Assembly (NCBI RefSeq): GCF_016888135.1
Contig: NZ_JACSWB010000161.1
Location: 1-39,304 of the forward strand
Reading direction: 5' to 3'
Length of the DNA: 39,304 nt
From: Leptolyngbya sp. CCY15150
Lineage (GTDB): Bacteria; Cyanobacteriota; Cyanobacteriia; RECH01
Shown here in pieces: positions 1 through 9,877 of this stretch. The notes beneath the pieces were generated by a model. The model was given only the letters and a program-made list of their open reading frames with translations, made no database searches and was not told the DNA's origin. Positions within the stretch are counted from its first letter, which is position 1. Every line of letters begins with the position of its first letter. The position numbers were made by a program, and so were the translations under genes.

Positions 1-3000
1 CACCGAGGGCACTGGCGCTGCCATCGGTGGTGTTGTAGTCAACAGAAATGTCCGTTTGGCTAGGATTGCTCAGTTGCACCGTGAAGATGGCGCTGGTTGT
101 CGTCGTCGCATCACCTTCGAGCACCGATGTTCCCAAGATGGCGATCGCTGCCTGATCATCATCGTCAGTAATGGTTCCGGTACCAACTTGCACGCCACCA
201 CTGAGTTCTGCACCGCCACTTGGATCAGCAAGCGTCACCGTAAAGGTTTCGTCTAGCTCATCGACGTCATCGCCATTGACGGTAACGGTGATCAAGGCCG
301 TTGTCTCACCCGGCGCAAAGGTGAGCGTTCCGGTGAGAGGCGTATAGTCATCGGTGCCCGCGTTGACCTCGCCCCCAGCATTAGCCGTCCCATTGGCGGT
401 GCTGTAGTCAACGGTCACTTCATTTTGACTAGGATTACTCAGTTGCACCGTGAAGATGGCGTTTACCGTATCACCGCTGTCTCCTTCATCCACGACCGCA
501 TTGGAAATGGCGATCGCGGGTGGCCCATCATTGTCCACAATTGTCCCAACGCCCACCAGATCGCCCGGGGTCGCATCTCCGGTGAGATTATTTAAGGTAA
601 CGGTGAAGGTTTCATCCTCTTCATTGGCACCATCGCCATTCACCGCGATCGTGATCAACCGCTCGGTCTCACCCGGTGCAAAGACAATCACTTCGTCGGT
701 GACCGGCGTATAGTCGCCCTCACCGGTTGCCACATCACCCCCAGAACTAGCGGTGTCATCCGCCGTACTGTAGGTGACACTCACCTCACCCGGAGTAGGA
801 CTACTCAGGCTGACGGTAAAGACAGCGTTGCTGGTTTCGCCAAGATCACCTTCCAGCACCGAGGCATTGGAAATGGTGATGACGGCTGGATCATCATCAT
901 CAATAATCGTCCCGGTTGCTTGGGTATCTGGCTCAAGGTTGGCTCCGCCGCTAGCATTGCTGAGGATGACATCAAAGGTCTCATCCGCCTCGTCTACGTC
1001 ATCGCCATTCACGGTGATCGTGATTAATTGCTGCACAGCACCGGGGGCAAAGGTGAGGACTCCATCCACCACCGGCACATAGTCATCCTCACCAAGCACC
1101 GGATTCCCACCAAAGCTGGCCGTACCGTTCGCAGTATTGTAGTTAACCGTTACCTCAGACTGGCTAGGCGTGGTCAGTCGCACGGTGAAAATAGCGTTGG
1201 TTATCTGGCCGCTGTCCCCTTCTAACGACGTTCGGCTGTCAATCGTGATCGTCGGCTGGGCGTCATCATCCCCAATCGTGCCGACTCCCGTATCGTTGCT
1301 TACCGTGGCGTTTCCTTGCAGATTGTCCAACACCACATTGAAGGTTTCACTGGGTTCGCTGACGCCATCCCCGTTCACGGTGACCGTGATCAATTGCAGC
1401 GTCTCGCCTGCCACAAAGGTCAACGAACCACTGGCCGCTTCGTAGTCATTGCCCCCAACGGCTGGATCACTGCCAGCAAGGGCACTGCCATCTGTTGTGT
1501 TGTAGTCAACGGTAATGTCCGTTTGACTCGGATTGCTCAGTTGCACCGTGAAGATGGCGTTGGTGGTGGTGAGATCATCGCCTTCGAGCACCGATGATCC
1601 CAAGATGGCGATCGCTGGCTGAGGATCATCATCAACAATTGTGCCAATGGCGCTCTCGCCCCCTCCTACCAAGTTGGCACCACCGCCGTTAGGATCAGAG
1701 AGGGTCACACTGAAGGTTTCATCGCCTTCATTGGCACCATCGCCGTTCACGGTGATCGTGATCAACTGCTCGATCTCACCCGCCGCGAAGGTCACAGTTC
1801 CGCCAAGCACAGGCAGATAATCATCCCCGCCCGCTGCCAAAGCTCCGCCGGTACTGGCGGTGATATTGGCGGTGGTGTAGTTAACCGTCACCGCCTCCGA
1901 ACTGGGGTTGGTCAAGCTCACCGTGAATACGGCATTGGTGGTTTCATTGATAGCGCCTTCGGTGACACTGGTGCCCAGGATGGCGATCGCGGGTGGCCCA
2001 TCATTATCGACAATGGTTCCCACACCTGTCCCATCTGCAATGCCGCCCCCCGCCGATGTGCTGGTGAGATTTACGTTGAAGGTTTCGGTACCTTCAGTCG
2101 CGCCGTCCCCATTCACCGCGATGGTGATCAACCGTTGGGTTTCGCCTGCGGTGAAGGTCAGAGCACCATCCACCACCGGCTCAAAGTCGCCCTCACCGGC
2201 CGCTATATTTCCCCCAGAGCTAGCCGTTCCGTCTGCGGTGCTGTAGGTCACCGTTACATCGTCCTGGCTAGGATTACTCAGGCTGACGGTAAAGATGGCG
2301 TTGCTGGTGTCACCAAGATTGCCCTCCAACACCGAAGCATTAGAAATGGCGATCGTTGGCGGATCATCATTGTCGATAATGGTGCCGGTGCCGGGATTAT
2401 CGCCCAGGGTTGGGCCCCCAGTCGGCGGACTCAGCCGGACAGCAAAGGTTTCATCCTCTTCATTCACACCATCCCCATTCACAGTGATCGTGATGAACTG
2501 CTGAGTTTCACCGGCGGCAAAGGTCAGAACACCATCGACCACAGGCTGATAGTCATCAAGGCCCAGCGCGCCATTGCCACCGGCTAAGGCTGTCCCATCT
2601 TCTGTGGTGTAGGCTACCGTCACCTCAGCCTGATTTGGATTGCTGAGGCTAACGGTAAACACCGCCGTGCTGATGTCCCCCGTGTTGCCTTCCAGCACCG
2701 TGGCGTTGCTAATGTTCACCACCGGCACATTGTCATCATCCAAGATCGTGCCGATGCCCAACCCGTCATCTAGCGTCGCGTTGGTGGTGGGGTTGATCAA
2801 CGTAATGCTGAAGGTTTCATCCAGTTCGTTGACATCATCGCCATTCACGGCGATCGTGATCAACTGTTGGGTTTCACCGGGCGCAAAGGTCAGCGTGTTG
2901 CCCACCACGGGCACATAGTCATCGCCACCGGCTGCCCCGTTGTCTCCGGTGCTGGTTGTGATATTTGCCGTGCTATAGTCAACGGTGACTTCCGTCTGGC

Positions 3001-6000
3001 TGGGATTGCTCAACTGGACAGTGAAGATGGCAGCGGTGGTGTCGCCACTATTTCCCTCGGTGACCGATGTATCTAAGATGGCGATCGCTGGCTGATCATC
3101 ATCATCCAAAATAGTGACCGTGCCAGAACTAGCCGTTCCATCTAAGGTTGCTCCCCCTCCTCCAGTGACACCGTTCAAGACAACATTGAAGGTTTCTGCA
3201 TCCGGCTCGTTCGTATCATCCCCATTCACCGTCACCGTGATCAACTGCTGGGTCTCACCCGGTGCAAAGACCAGTACCCCATCTACCCCATCAACGATAG
3301 GACTAAAATCTGCCGTCCCCGCATTCAACTCTCCGTCGGAACGGGCGGTACCATCGTTCGTGCTGTAGGTGACGGTCAGCTCCGTCTGACTGGGATTGCT
3401 CAGTTGCACTGTAAAAACGGCAGTGGCTGTCTCGCCGCTATCCCCTTCATTGACGGTGACAGCATTGTTGAGAAGGGCGATCGCTGGTGGCCCGTCGTTA
3501 TTAACAATCGTGCCCGTGCCCACTCCGTCGGCCACCGTTGCGCCCGTAGGATCAGCGAGGTTGATCGTGAAGGCTTCATTCCCTTCATTCACGTCGTCCC
3601 CATTCACCGTAATGGTGATCAATTGCTGGGTTTCACCGGGGGCAAAGACTAAGGTTTCGTCGATGACCGGGACATAATCGCTGCCGCCCGCTGCAACAAC
3701 ACCGCTTGAACTGGCTGTGCCATCCCCGGTGCTGTAGGTGACGGTGACCTCAGATTGGCTGGGGTTGGTCAGTTGTACCGTGAAGACAGCATTGGTCGTT
3801 TCCCCACTATTGCCCTCCACCACCGATGTATCCAGGATGGCGATCGCTGGCTGAGCATCATCTTCAAGAAGGGTGCCGGTGACCTGTGGGGTGCTGAGGG
3901 TCGAACCGTTGCTGGGGTTGCTGAGATTGAGGACAAAGGTTTCATCGACCCCGTCTTCAAAGGTGTTGTCTCCGTTGACCGTCACCGTCAGGCGTTGGAT
4001 CGTTGAGCCAGGCGCGAAGGTTAACAGGCCGGTTCTGGGCGTATAGTCCGCCGTCCCAGCCTCAATCTCACCACCGCTCTCCGCCGTCCCGTCTGCCGTT
4101 TCATAGGTAACCGTGACGGGCGCTTGGCTAGGGCGATCGAGGAGGAAGGTAAAAACGGCTCCAGGTGAATTACCCAAGGCACCTTCATTCACCGCCACAT
4201 CCTCAACGGAAATGATGGGGGCCGGATCATCATTGAGGATCGTGCTTGTTCCCACAGAGCTGCCGCCTGTGAAGGTGGCATTGTCTGCACCTGGATCTAG
4301 CGATAGCTGTAGCGTTAGGGTTTCATTCGGTTCAAAAATCTCATCCGCCGCTGTGGGCACCACCACGGTAAGCTGCGTTTCCCCCGGTGCAAAGGTGAGG
4401 CTGCCTTGGGTAGCGGTATAGTCGTTATCGCCATCCGGCTCAGGCGTCAGGGGTTCAGCGATCGCTGTCCCATTTACCGTGGTGTAGTTGATGACAACGG
4501 GGGTGGTGCCCTCCCGCGATAGCTGCACGATAAAGGCGAGATCCGTACCCTCCGCTTGGCTATCGCCCAGCACCGTCACAATCGGCACACTGTCATTATC
4601 CCGAATCGTCACCACACCTTGAGTAATGCCATCATTCAGGTTGACGCTGCCAGGCACTGGCGTACCTGTGAGGTTCACGAAAAACTGCTCGTTGACCTCT
4701 TCCACCACATCATCCACAACGGTGATCGTCAGCAGTGTGGAGGTTGTGCCCGCCACAAACGATAGGGTGCCTACGCGTGGGTCATAGTCTCGGGTGCCAT
4801 CAATCACAGCCCCTGTGCTGACAGCCGTATCATCAGCCGTCGTATAGGTCACCCGAGTGAGCTCATCACTGGCATTGCTGAGGGTCACCTCTAGCACCGC
4901 TGTTCCTGCATCTTCAAGAACCGTGAGGCTATTAATGCTCACCACCGGAGCCAGCTCATTGTCGGTAATGCTGACCGTACTGATGCGATCTGGGCCAAGC
5001 TCTACCCCATCTCCGCTAGGATTACCCGTGACGCTAAAAATCTCTAGGGAAAAGGTTTCGGGGACGCCATTTTTCTCATAGATATCGTCATCAAGGATGG
5101 TAATTTCAATGACTTTTTGGGTTTCTTGTTCCAGAAACACAAGAGAGGGTGTGTCGGGGAAGAAATAGTCTTCTCCATCGGTGGCGGTACCGTTGTTGAG
5201 GGTATAGTTCACCGTAATCTGCCCCGCAGCCGGGCCGCTTAAGCCGACGGTGAAGCGCGCCACCGCACCCACTCCTTCCGTGACCTGCACCCCTGTATTG
5301 AGCAGATTGACCACCGGTGCCGGATCATTATCCGTAATATTGCCAAAACCATTCAGGATGGAATTGGTCGAGTCAGCCCCAGAGACAATTGAGAGATCAA
5401 CGGAAAAAGTTTCGCTTTCAAAGGGATCACCATCACGTGCCTCGTCAAGATCATCATCAATGATCGGAACGGTGATAAAGGCTTGGGTGCCTCCCGATGG
5501 AATGGTGAGCCGCCCCGACACAGCCGTATAGTCTTCCCCAGCGGTTGTACTGAAATCACTGGTATTAAAGTCCAGCACCACTGGATCTGTAGCTGGCTCT
5601 GACAAGGTCACGGTGAAGACAGCATCGCCCACATCTTCTTCCAAGGTGAGATCGGAGATGCTGACAGTTGGTATAAAGCAGTGGGGATAGGTCTGTTGGG
5701 TGGCAGGATTCACCACAACGGGCGTATGTACTTTTCCCAGGGTGACATCTAGATCCCAGGTGCCGCCTAGGGATGGATGACCAATCGGGGTCGTAGAGGC
5801 GGCGATATTTGCCCCCGTTAGAACCTGCAGTTGCCGGATAAACCCGTACCCCGTCACGCCGTCAGCCACCTGGCAGCCGTAGATCAAGATATCGGCCTGG
5901 GGCGCTAGGGCCGTAGACCAACGCTGCAGCGATCGCCCGTAGCGACCTAGGGTGCTGGTGGTGAGGAGACTATGGCCCAGATGCAGTTGGCCGCGATCGC

Positions 6001-6256
6001 CATGGGTGATCAGGTGAAGAGCTTGGATCTGCTGATTGTAGTGCTGCAACAGCTCCGTGATCTGCTCAATCCCGTCCTGCTGCGGATGGAGCACATACAC
6101 CACCACGCCAGGCCGCAGGCCGTCGATCAACTGCCCATAGTCTTGTACGGATGGATCAATGACGAGCAACTCCAACCGATCAGAGGCGATCGCTGATGTA
6201 GGTAGACCAGAAGCGATCGCACCGGACTGCGTCAAATCATCCCGAAAGTTAGTCAT
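1..6256 (-). CDS. DUF4347 / Calx-beta repeat giant surface or secreted protein (C-terminus outside window)
   Basis: The reading frame starts at ATG 6256 (MTNFRDDLTQSG) and stays open for 2,085 codons to the window edge, so the C-terminus is missing. Residues about 27-190 look like DUF4347, with the landmarks LHLITHGDRG (His85) and ILIYGCQVADG (Cys128). About 15 Calx-beta units follow at a spacing of about 360-380 bp (about 122 aa). Each carries the family signatures: TEGxxG, VxVDYxT, a GGDDY-like block, TFAPGExQ, a run ending ExDETF, and a terminal xxDD. Calx-beta domains bind calcium and are common in large adhesins and secreted proteins of cyanobacteria. No classical signal peptide is visible, which is usual for DUF4347 proteins; type I secretion through a C-terminal signal is likely but that end is not in view. 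Many plus-strand ORFs here are antisense shadows. Function as adhesin, motility or matrix protein is inference. Confidence 0.93.
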   Translation of the reverse strand, partial: MTNFRDDLTQSGAIASGLPTSAIASDRLELLVIDPSVQDYGQLIDGLRPGVVVYVLHPQQDGIEQITELLQHYNQQIQALHLITHGDRGQLHLGHSLLTTSTLGRYGRSLQRWSTALAPQADILIYGCQVADGVTGYGFIRQLQVLTGANIAASTTPIGHPSLGGTWDLDVTLGKVHTPVVVNPATQQTYPHCFIPTVSISDLTLEEDVGDAVFTVTLSEPATDPVVLDFNTSDFSTTAGEDYTAVSGRLTIPSGGTQAFITVPIIDDDLDEARDGDPFESETFSVDLSIVSGADSTNSILNGFGNITDNDPAPVVNLLNTGVQVTEGVGAVARFTVGLSGPAAGQITVNYTLNNGTATDGEDYFFPDTPSLVFLEQETQKVIEITILDDDIYEKNGVPETFSLEIFSVTGNPSGDGVELGPDRISTVSITDNELAPVVSINSLTVLEDAGTAVLEVTLSNASDELTRVTYTTADDTAVSTGAVIDGTRDYDPRVGTLSFVAGTTSTLLTITVVDDVVEEVNEQFFVNLTGTPVPGSVNLNDGITQGVVTIRDNDSVPIVTVLGDSQAEGTDLAFIVQLSREGTTPVVINYTTVNGTAIAEPLTPEPDGDNDYTATQGSLTFAPGETQLTVVVPTAADEIFEPNETLTLQLSLDPGADNATFTGGSSVGTSTILNDDPAPIISVEDVAVNEGALGNSPGAVFTFLLDRPSQAPVTVTYETADGTAESGGEIEAGTADYTPRTGLLTFAPGSTIQRLTVTVNGDNTFEDGVDETFVLNLSNPSNGSTLSTPQVTGTLLEDDAQPAIAILDTSVVEGNSGETTNAVFTVQLTNPSQSEVTVTYSTGDGTASSSGVVAAGGSDYVPVIDETLVFAPGETQQLITITVNGDDVNEGNEAFTINLADPTGATVADGVGTGTIVNNDGPPAIALLNNAVTVNEGDSGETATAVFTVQLSNPSQTELTVTYSTNDGTARSDGELNAGTADFSPIVDGVDGVLVFAPGETQQLITVTVNGDDTNEPDAETFNVVLNGVTGGGGATLDGTASSGTVTILDDDDQPAIAILDTSVTEGNSGDTTAAIFTVQLSNPSQTEVTVDYSTANITTSTGDNGAAGGDDYVPVVGNTLTFAPGETQQLITIAVNGDDVNELDETFSITLINPTTNATLDDGLGIGTILDDDNVPVVNISNATVLEGNTGDISTAVFTVSLSNPNQAEVTVAYTTEDGTALAGGNGALGLDDYQPVVDGVLTFAAGETQQFITITVNGDGVNEEDETFAVRLSPPTGGPTLGDNPGTGTIIDNDDPPTIAISNASVLEGNLGDTSNAIFTVSLSNPSQDDVTVTYSTADGTASSGGNIAAGEGDFEPVVDGALTFTAGETQRLITIAVNGDGATEGTETFNVNLTSTSAGGGIADGTGVGTIVDNDGPPAIAILGTSVTEGAINETTNAVFTVSLTNPSSEAVTVNYTTANITASTGGALAAGGDDYLPVLGGTVTFAAGEIEQLITITVNGDGANEGDETFSVTLSDPNGGGANLVGGGESAIGTIVDDDPQPAIAILGSSVLEGDDLTTTNAIFTVQLSNPSQTDITVDYNTTDGSALAGSDPAVGGNDYEAASGSLTFVAGETLQLITVTVNGDGVSEPSETFNVVLDNLQGNATVSNDTGVGTIGDDDAQPTITIDSRTSLEGDSGQITNAIFTVRLTTPSQSEVTVNYNTANGTASFGGNPVLGEDDYVPVVDGVLTFAPGAVQQLITITVNGDDVDEADETFDVILSNASGGANLEPDTQATGTIIDDDDPAVITISNASVLEGDLGETSNAVFTVSLSSPTPGEVSVTYSTADDTASSGGDVATGEGDYTPVTDEVIVFAPGETERLITIAVNGDGANEEDETFTVTLNNLTGDATPGDLVGVGTIVDNDGPPAIAISNAVVDEGDSGDTVNAIFTVQLSNPSQNEVTVDYSTANGTANAGGEVNAGTDDYTPLTGTLTFAPGETTALITVTVNGDDVDELDETFTVTLADPSGGAELSGGVQVGTGTITDDDDQAAIAILGTSVLEGDATTTTSAIFTVQLSNPSQTDISVDYNTTDGSASALG

Positions 6257-7029
6257 GGCGGCACCAAATACTACGTTGACCTACCCCTAGGGCATACAGA
6301 TTACAGGCAAACAGCAAGCATCAAACCAAGCATTCCTAATCCTACAGATGCAACTAGCATCCGAGGTTTCTACAGGGCGAACTACAGCCTAAGTGAACCA
6401 CAGCCTAAGAGTATGGCTCAAATAGTCCTGACCTGCACGTCATGGACTTGTAAAAGAAACAACAACGGGAAACGCGTTCTCTACACCCCAAAACCTATCA
6501 ACCAGACCCATGCGAGCGATCGCCCATGTGTCTGGCCCTGTTGGACTCTGAGCAACCCCCTCAAATGCACCTGAGGCTATCCGCAGCCGATCTATGTCTG
6601 CCACACCTTCTAGCGACCATCACGAATGCCGGACTGACTTAATAGAACACGAAACAGCAACAAGCGACAACATGTCCCCCTAGGCTGGTTAGCCTAAGAG
6701 AGTGGGCGGCGATGGATGGGTTGACCTAGACCATGGATTGCCTAGGAAGCACAGTCAAGTTAGGGAACTGATGTGTACTCATCTACTCCATCAGAGCTGT
6801 CCCTGTTGTTCATTCATCCTCATGTTGATGACCGTATTCACCGATCCAGTTGTGACTCAAATCTTTTAAGACCAAGCTTATCAGCGCCTCATAGCTTGAA
6901 CGCTGGGGCATGACATGCTGCCGGACTCACCCGTGATGGCGCTGATCTTCAGCCGTCTTGCTGCTGTCAAAAACAGAACAGTATTAGTCTGCCCTATTTT
7001 TTCTGAAAGACGACATCGGTCGGAAACTT
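6257..7029. other. 773-bp intergenic region without a gene
   Basis: The stretch lies between the giant protein's start and the stop of the uracil-DNA glycosylase gene, both on the minus strand. No ORF with a convincing ribosome binding site was seen. It holds the tandem repeat at 6379-6409 and a small inverted repeat at 6681-6696 (TAGGCT, 4-nt loop, AGCCTA). HIP1 is absent, apart from a related CGATCG core near 6519, which fits a regulatory or neutral spacer. Confidence 0.6.
6379..6409. repeat. tandem 15-bp direct repeat upstream of the Calx-beta gene
   Basis: GAACTACAGCCTAAG (6379-6393) and GAACCACAGCCTAAG (6395-6409) differ at one base and repeat with a 16-bp period, about 125-150 bp upstream of the start codon at 6256. 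They may be binding sites for a regulator or a chance duplication. No promoter boxes could be assigned confidently between them and the gene. Confidence 0.5.
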
Positions 7030-7740
7030 TTACGGGGACTTGGGCGGAATTTGGCGAATTTCATCGAGCTTAGCCCGCACGGTTTGAATGTCTTGCCACA
7101 TCAGCCACTTAGGACTGCCCTTATCACGGGAGGCGTTGCGCAGCAGGTAGGCAGGATGGAAGATGGGCATACAGAGACGATTTTCCCACTCCAGCCACTG
7201 CCCACGAATTTTGGTGATGCCGCGCTTATCGCCAATCAAGCCCCGCACGGACGACGCGCCGGTGAGCAAAATGATCTTGGGATCCACTAGGCGAATTTGC
7301 TCTAGCAAGTAGGGACGGCAGGCATCCATCTCCGTAGCGGTGGGAGTGCGGTTGCCCGGTGGCCGGCATTTGACAATGTTGGAAATGTAGACGTCTTGCT
7401 GACTGTCGATATTCACCGCGGCCAGAATTTTTTCCAGCAACTGCCCCGATCGCCCCACAAATGGCTGCCCAGCTTCGTCTTCATGCTGCCCTGGCCCCTC
7501 ACCCACGATCATAATCGGGGCCTTAGGATTGCCCCGCCCCACTACGGCATGGATGCGAGTTCCCCCCAGTTCGCAGCGCTGACACTGGCGACAATGGTGC
7601 CCCAAGGTCTCCAGATCGGTATAGGTGCCGGGAGGAATGGGCAGTTTGGCGCTGGTGGGAATGCGATCTACGTCCACGGAGGGCGGCGGCGCTGGGGTGG
7701 AGAGGAGATCGAAGAGTGGGATTTGTTCAGGGTCAGACAT
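7030..7740 (-). CDS. family 4 uracil-DNA glycosylase ([4Fe-4S])
   Basis: This 236-aa protein removes uracil from DNA to start base-excision repair. The family 4 pattern is clear: iron-sulfur ligands C53 and C56 (CX2C), C125 and C141 (CX15C). The uracil-binding motif GEGPGQHEDEAGQPFVGRSG covers residues 80-99, and the catalytic-loop motif HPAYLLR covers 195-201. The first 45 residues are a proline-rich, probably disordered extension. ATG at 7740 gives the usual length. The DUF482 gene lies 149 bp upstream on the same strand, so co-transcription is possible but not required. Family identity is strong; in vivo substrate range is not shown by sequence. Confidence 0.93.
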   Translation of the reverse strand: MSDPEQIPLFDLLSTPAPPPSVDVDRIPTSAKLPIPPGTYTDLETLGHHCRQCQRCELGGTRIHAVVGRGNPKAPIMIVGEGPGQHEDEAGQPFVGRSGQLLEKILAAVNIDSQQDVYISNIVKCRPPGNRTPTATEMDACRPYLLEQIRLVDPKIILLTGASSVRGLIGDKRGITKIRGQWLEWENRLCMPIFHPAYLLRNASRDKGSPKWLMWQDIQTVRAKLDEIRQIPPKSP

Positions 7741-7889
7741 GGTTTGGGTAGAGCCGCATGATACCTACAGGATGGAAAACGAAGGACGCCGATCGCCTTG
7801 GTTAACCTATCTTATAGATTTTAAGGCGATTCGCGAAAAAGCTCGGAACAACGGCCAACATCCCAGGGGCGATCGCTCCCTCTTCTCCC

Positions 7890-9074
7890 CTAGTTGCTGC
7901 CCATGTGCTTAAAGGGCAACTCTTGGTTAATGCCATCAATTTCCTGCTGTTCTAGCTCATTGGCTTGGCGCATATAGGCGCTGAGAATCGGCAGGAGGCG
8001 ATCGCTGTAGATGCGGTGTAGGGAATAGTTGGGCGTGGCCGGAAAGCCCCGCCGCTTTTTGTGTCGGCCACCTGCGCCTGGATCAAAGGTTTGGACACCT
8101 TGAGCGATCGCCCATTCAATCGGAGCATAGTAGCAAGCATTGAAGTGCAGGCAGTCAAACTCCTGAAACGAGCCCCAGTAGCGACCGTAAAGCTGATCGC
8201 CCTTGTTGAGGCAAAAGGACATCCCCGTGGGTTTGCGGGGATCTTGGTCATCGAAGGCGGCTACCAACACCACTCGATGGCGGTAGTCGTGGTGGAGTTG
8301 CTCAAAAAACTGTCGCGTTAGGTACTTACTGCCCCACCAACCAAACTTATCGCAGGTATCGGCGTAGAAGTCATACATCAGCGAGAGCAGCGGTTTGGTG
8401 ATCTGCTCTCCCGTGAGGATCTGCATCGATAGCCCAGCTTTCTCGATGGCTTTGCGTTCCCGCTTAATGTTGCGCCGCTGATTGGCATTGAAGGAGGTCA
8501 AGTAATCGTCGAAGTTGCTGTAGCCCTGATTGCTCCAAACATAGTTGTGGTGCAGCCAAGCACTGAAGCCTCGCTGCTCCATCATCTGCCGCCACTGGGG
8601 ATCGACGTAGAGAAAATGGCAGGCAGAAATATGGTTGCGATCGCAAAAATCATCAATGGCATGAACCATCAGGTCGGTGAGCACCGCCTCATCTTCCCCT
8701 GGCGCGATTAAAAATCGATAGCCCTCGGCCGGCGTAAAGGGCGACATGCCCAAGAGTTTGGGATAGTACTGCACCCCCATGCGTTGGGCCAGGTCTGCCC
8801 ACTGCTGGTCGAACACAAACTCTCCGTAGCTATGCCCCTTCAGGTAGAGCGGTGCGGCGGCCACCAGCGATCGCCCGCGCCACACGGTCAAATGCTGGGG
8901 CAGCCAGCCAGTATTGGGCACAACGCTGTGGGAGGTTTCCATGGCGTTTAGCCAATGCCACTCCAGAAACGGCGTTTTCAGCGGCAGGGCTAGGGCGTCC
9001 CATTCCCCTTGGGGAAGTTCCGCCATGTTTGCGATCCAAGCAATGGAATAGGGAGAGGTTAGGGGATCCACCAT
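7890..9074 (-). CDS. DUF482 (PF04339) GNAT/FemAB-like 'peptidogalycan biosynthesis/recognition' protein
   Basis: The frame extends up to a GTG at 9125 (411 aa). I prefer ATG 9074 (394 aa), because homologues as I remember them begin shortly before the segment YSIAWIANMAELPQGEWDAL. ATG 9107 is also possible, and no strong Shine-Dalgarno decides between them. Conserved blocks include TPFLEWHWLNAMETS, YGEFVFDQQWADL, YYPKLLGMSPFTPAEGYRFL, FNANQRRNIKRERKAI and FDPGAGGRHKKRRGF. The protein is soluble, with no signal peptide. The family is built like tandem GNAT acyltransferase domains and is presumed to transfer an acyl or aminoacyl group. Its substrate is unknown to me, and the cell-wall role in the family name is not demonstrated here. 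Confidence 0.88.
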   Translation of the reverse strand: MVDPLTSPYSIAWIANMAELPQGEWDALALPLKTPFLEWHWLNAMETSHSVVPNTGWLPQHLTVWRGRSLVAAAPLYLKGHSYGEFVFDQQWADLAQRMGVQYYPKLLGMSPFTPAEGYRFLIAPGEDEAVLTDLMVHAIDDFCDRNHISACHFLYVDPQWRQMMEQRGFSAWLHHNYVWSNQGYSNFDDYLTSFNANQRRNIKRERKAIEKAGLSMQILTGEQITKPLLSLMYDFYADTCDKFGWWGSKYLTRQFFEQLHHDYRHRVVLVAAFDDQDPRKPTGMSFCLNKGDQLYGRYWGSFQEFDCLHFNACYYAPIEWAIAQGVQTFDPGAGGRHKKRRGFPATPNYSLHRIYSDRLLPILSAYMRQANELEQQEIDGINQELPFKHMGSN

Positions 9075-9376
9075 GAAAGTCTGCAGAAAAATCGCTAGGG
9101 TGGACATGGATTGAGCGGCGGACACTAGGCAGCACAGCTACAGATGCATCCCGACCATCACCGCTCGCTTGCTAGACAAACCTGCCGTAGACAAGCGCTA
9201 TTGACGATTATCCACAATCTTTTATGTTGTAGCCACGAAAAATACTTTCAATGTAGTTCTTGATGGTCATGAGATGCACAAGGAAGGGCGATCGCTGCCG
9301 CCGTTGACGCACCTCGGGTTCCCATCCTCAACGACACGCTTTAGACTTAAAGATTGGTAATCAATAAAAACGAGTT

Positions 9377-9787
9377 ATGACCCATCCCCATACACCCACT
9401 ACCCACCCCACAGCGGCAGACTTGGCCAAGCTTGATGACAAACTCTCCAAACGCTTCATCGAGCTGGATCCAGAGGGATATTTTATTATTTACGTTGATC
9501 GGGAAGCCGGACTGATCTGCGCCGATCACTACACCAATGCCATCAACGAAAAAGGTCTAGCCGTCGATCCAGAGACCGGCGAACCCCTTTGCGCCCGAGG
9601 TGGCAATGCCAAGCGGCTGCCCACCCAAACCTACAAAGGTCGCACCGCTAAAGAACTGGGCATGGCCATTACGGAAGCAGCCAACCCTTGCCCCCTCAGC
9701 AGATTCGACCATGCTCTGTATCTGGGGCGGGAATTTGTGCGCGCAGAGACGGCCTTAATCAGCGGCCATGACTACGTTCAAGACTAG
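9377..9787 (+). CDS. DUF4346 domain protein
   Basis: This 136-aa soluble protein has a Thr/His/Pro-rich N-terminus (residues 1-15) and then a compact domain. Its recognisable landmarks are ELDPEGYFIIYVDREAGLIC, NAINEKGLAVDPETGEPL, the block ending GRTAKELG, and LSRFDHALYLGREFVRAE. I recognise this as DUF4346, a small conserved cyanobacterial family, also found fused to pterin-binding domains. The function is unknown. The start ATG at 9377 follows an AT-rich leader with no strong Shine-Dalgarno. It is transcribed divergently from the DUF482 gene and sits 90 bp upstream of the glycosyltransferase-like gene. Confidence 0.85.
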   Translation: MTHPHTPTTHPTAADLAKLDDKLSKRFIELDPEGYFIIYVDREAGLICADHYTNAINEKGLAVDPETGEPLCARGGNAKRLPTQTYKGRTAKELGMAITEAANPCPLSRFDHALYLGREFVRAETALISGHDYVQD

Positions 9788-9877
9788 GACGACTTCGGAG
9801 ATGATGTAGTGGTCTAACGAAAAGAATTTAAGCTATAACTGACGCCTACCCTGTCTCTTTAACAATGAGTAGACAAT

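Noticed and set aside
56-5559. Many plus-strand and a few minus-strand ORFs within the giant gene
   Set aside because: They are shadows of the minus-strand Calx-beta frame; repeated low-complexity sequence keeps other frames open.
1-5600. Possible CRISPR array from regular repetition
   Set aside because: The period of about 360-380 bp and the open reading frame show protein-domain repeats, not short repeats with spacers.
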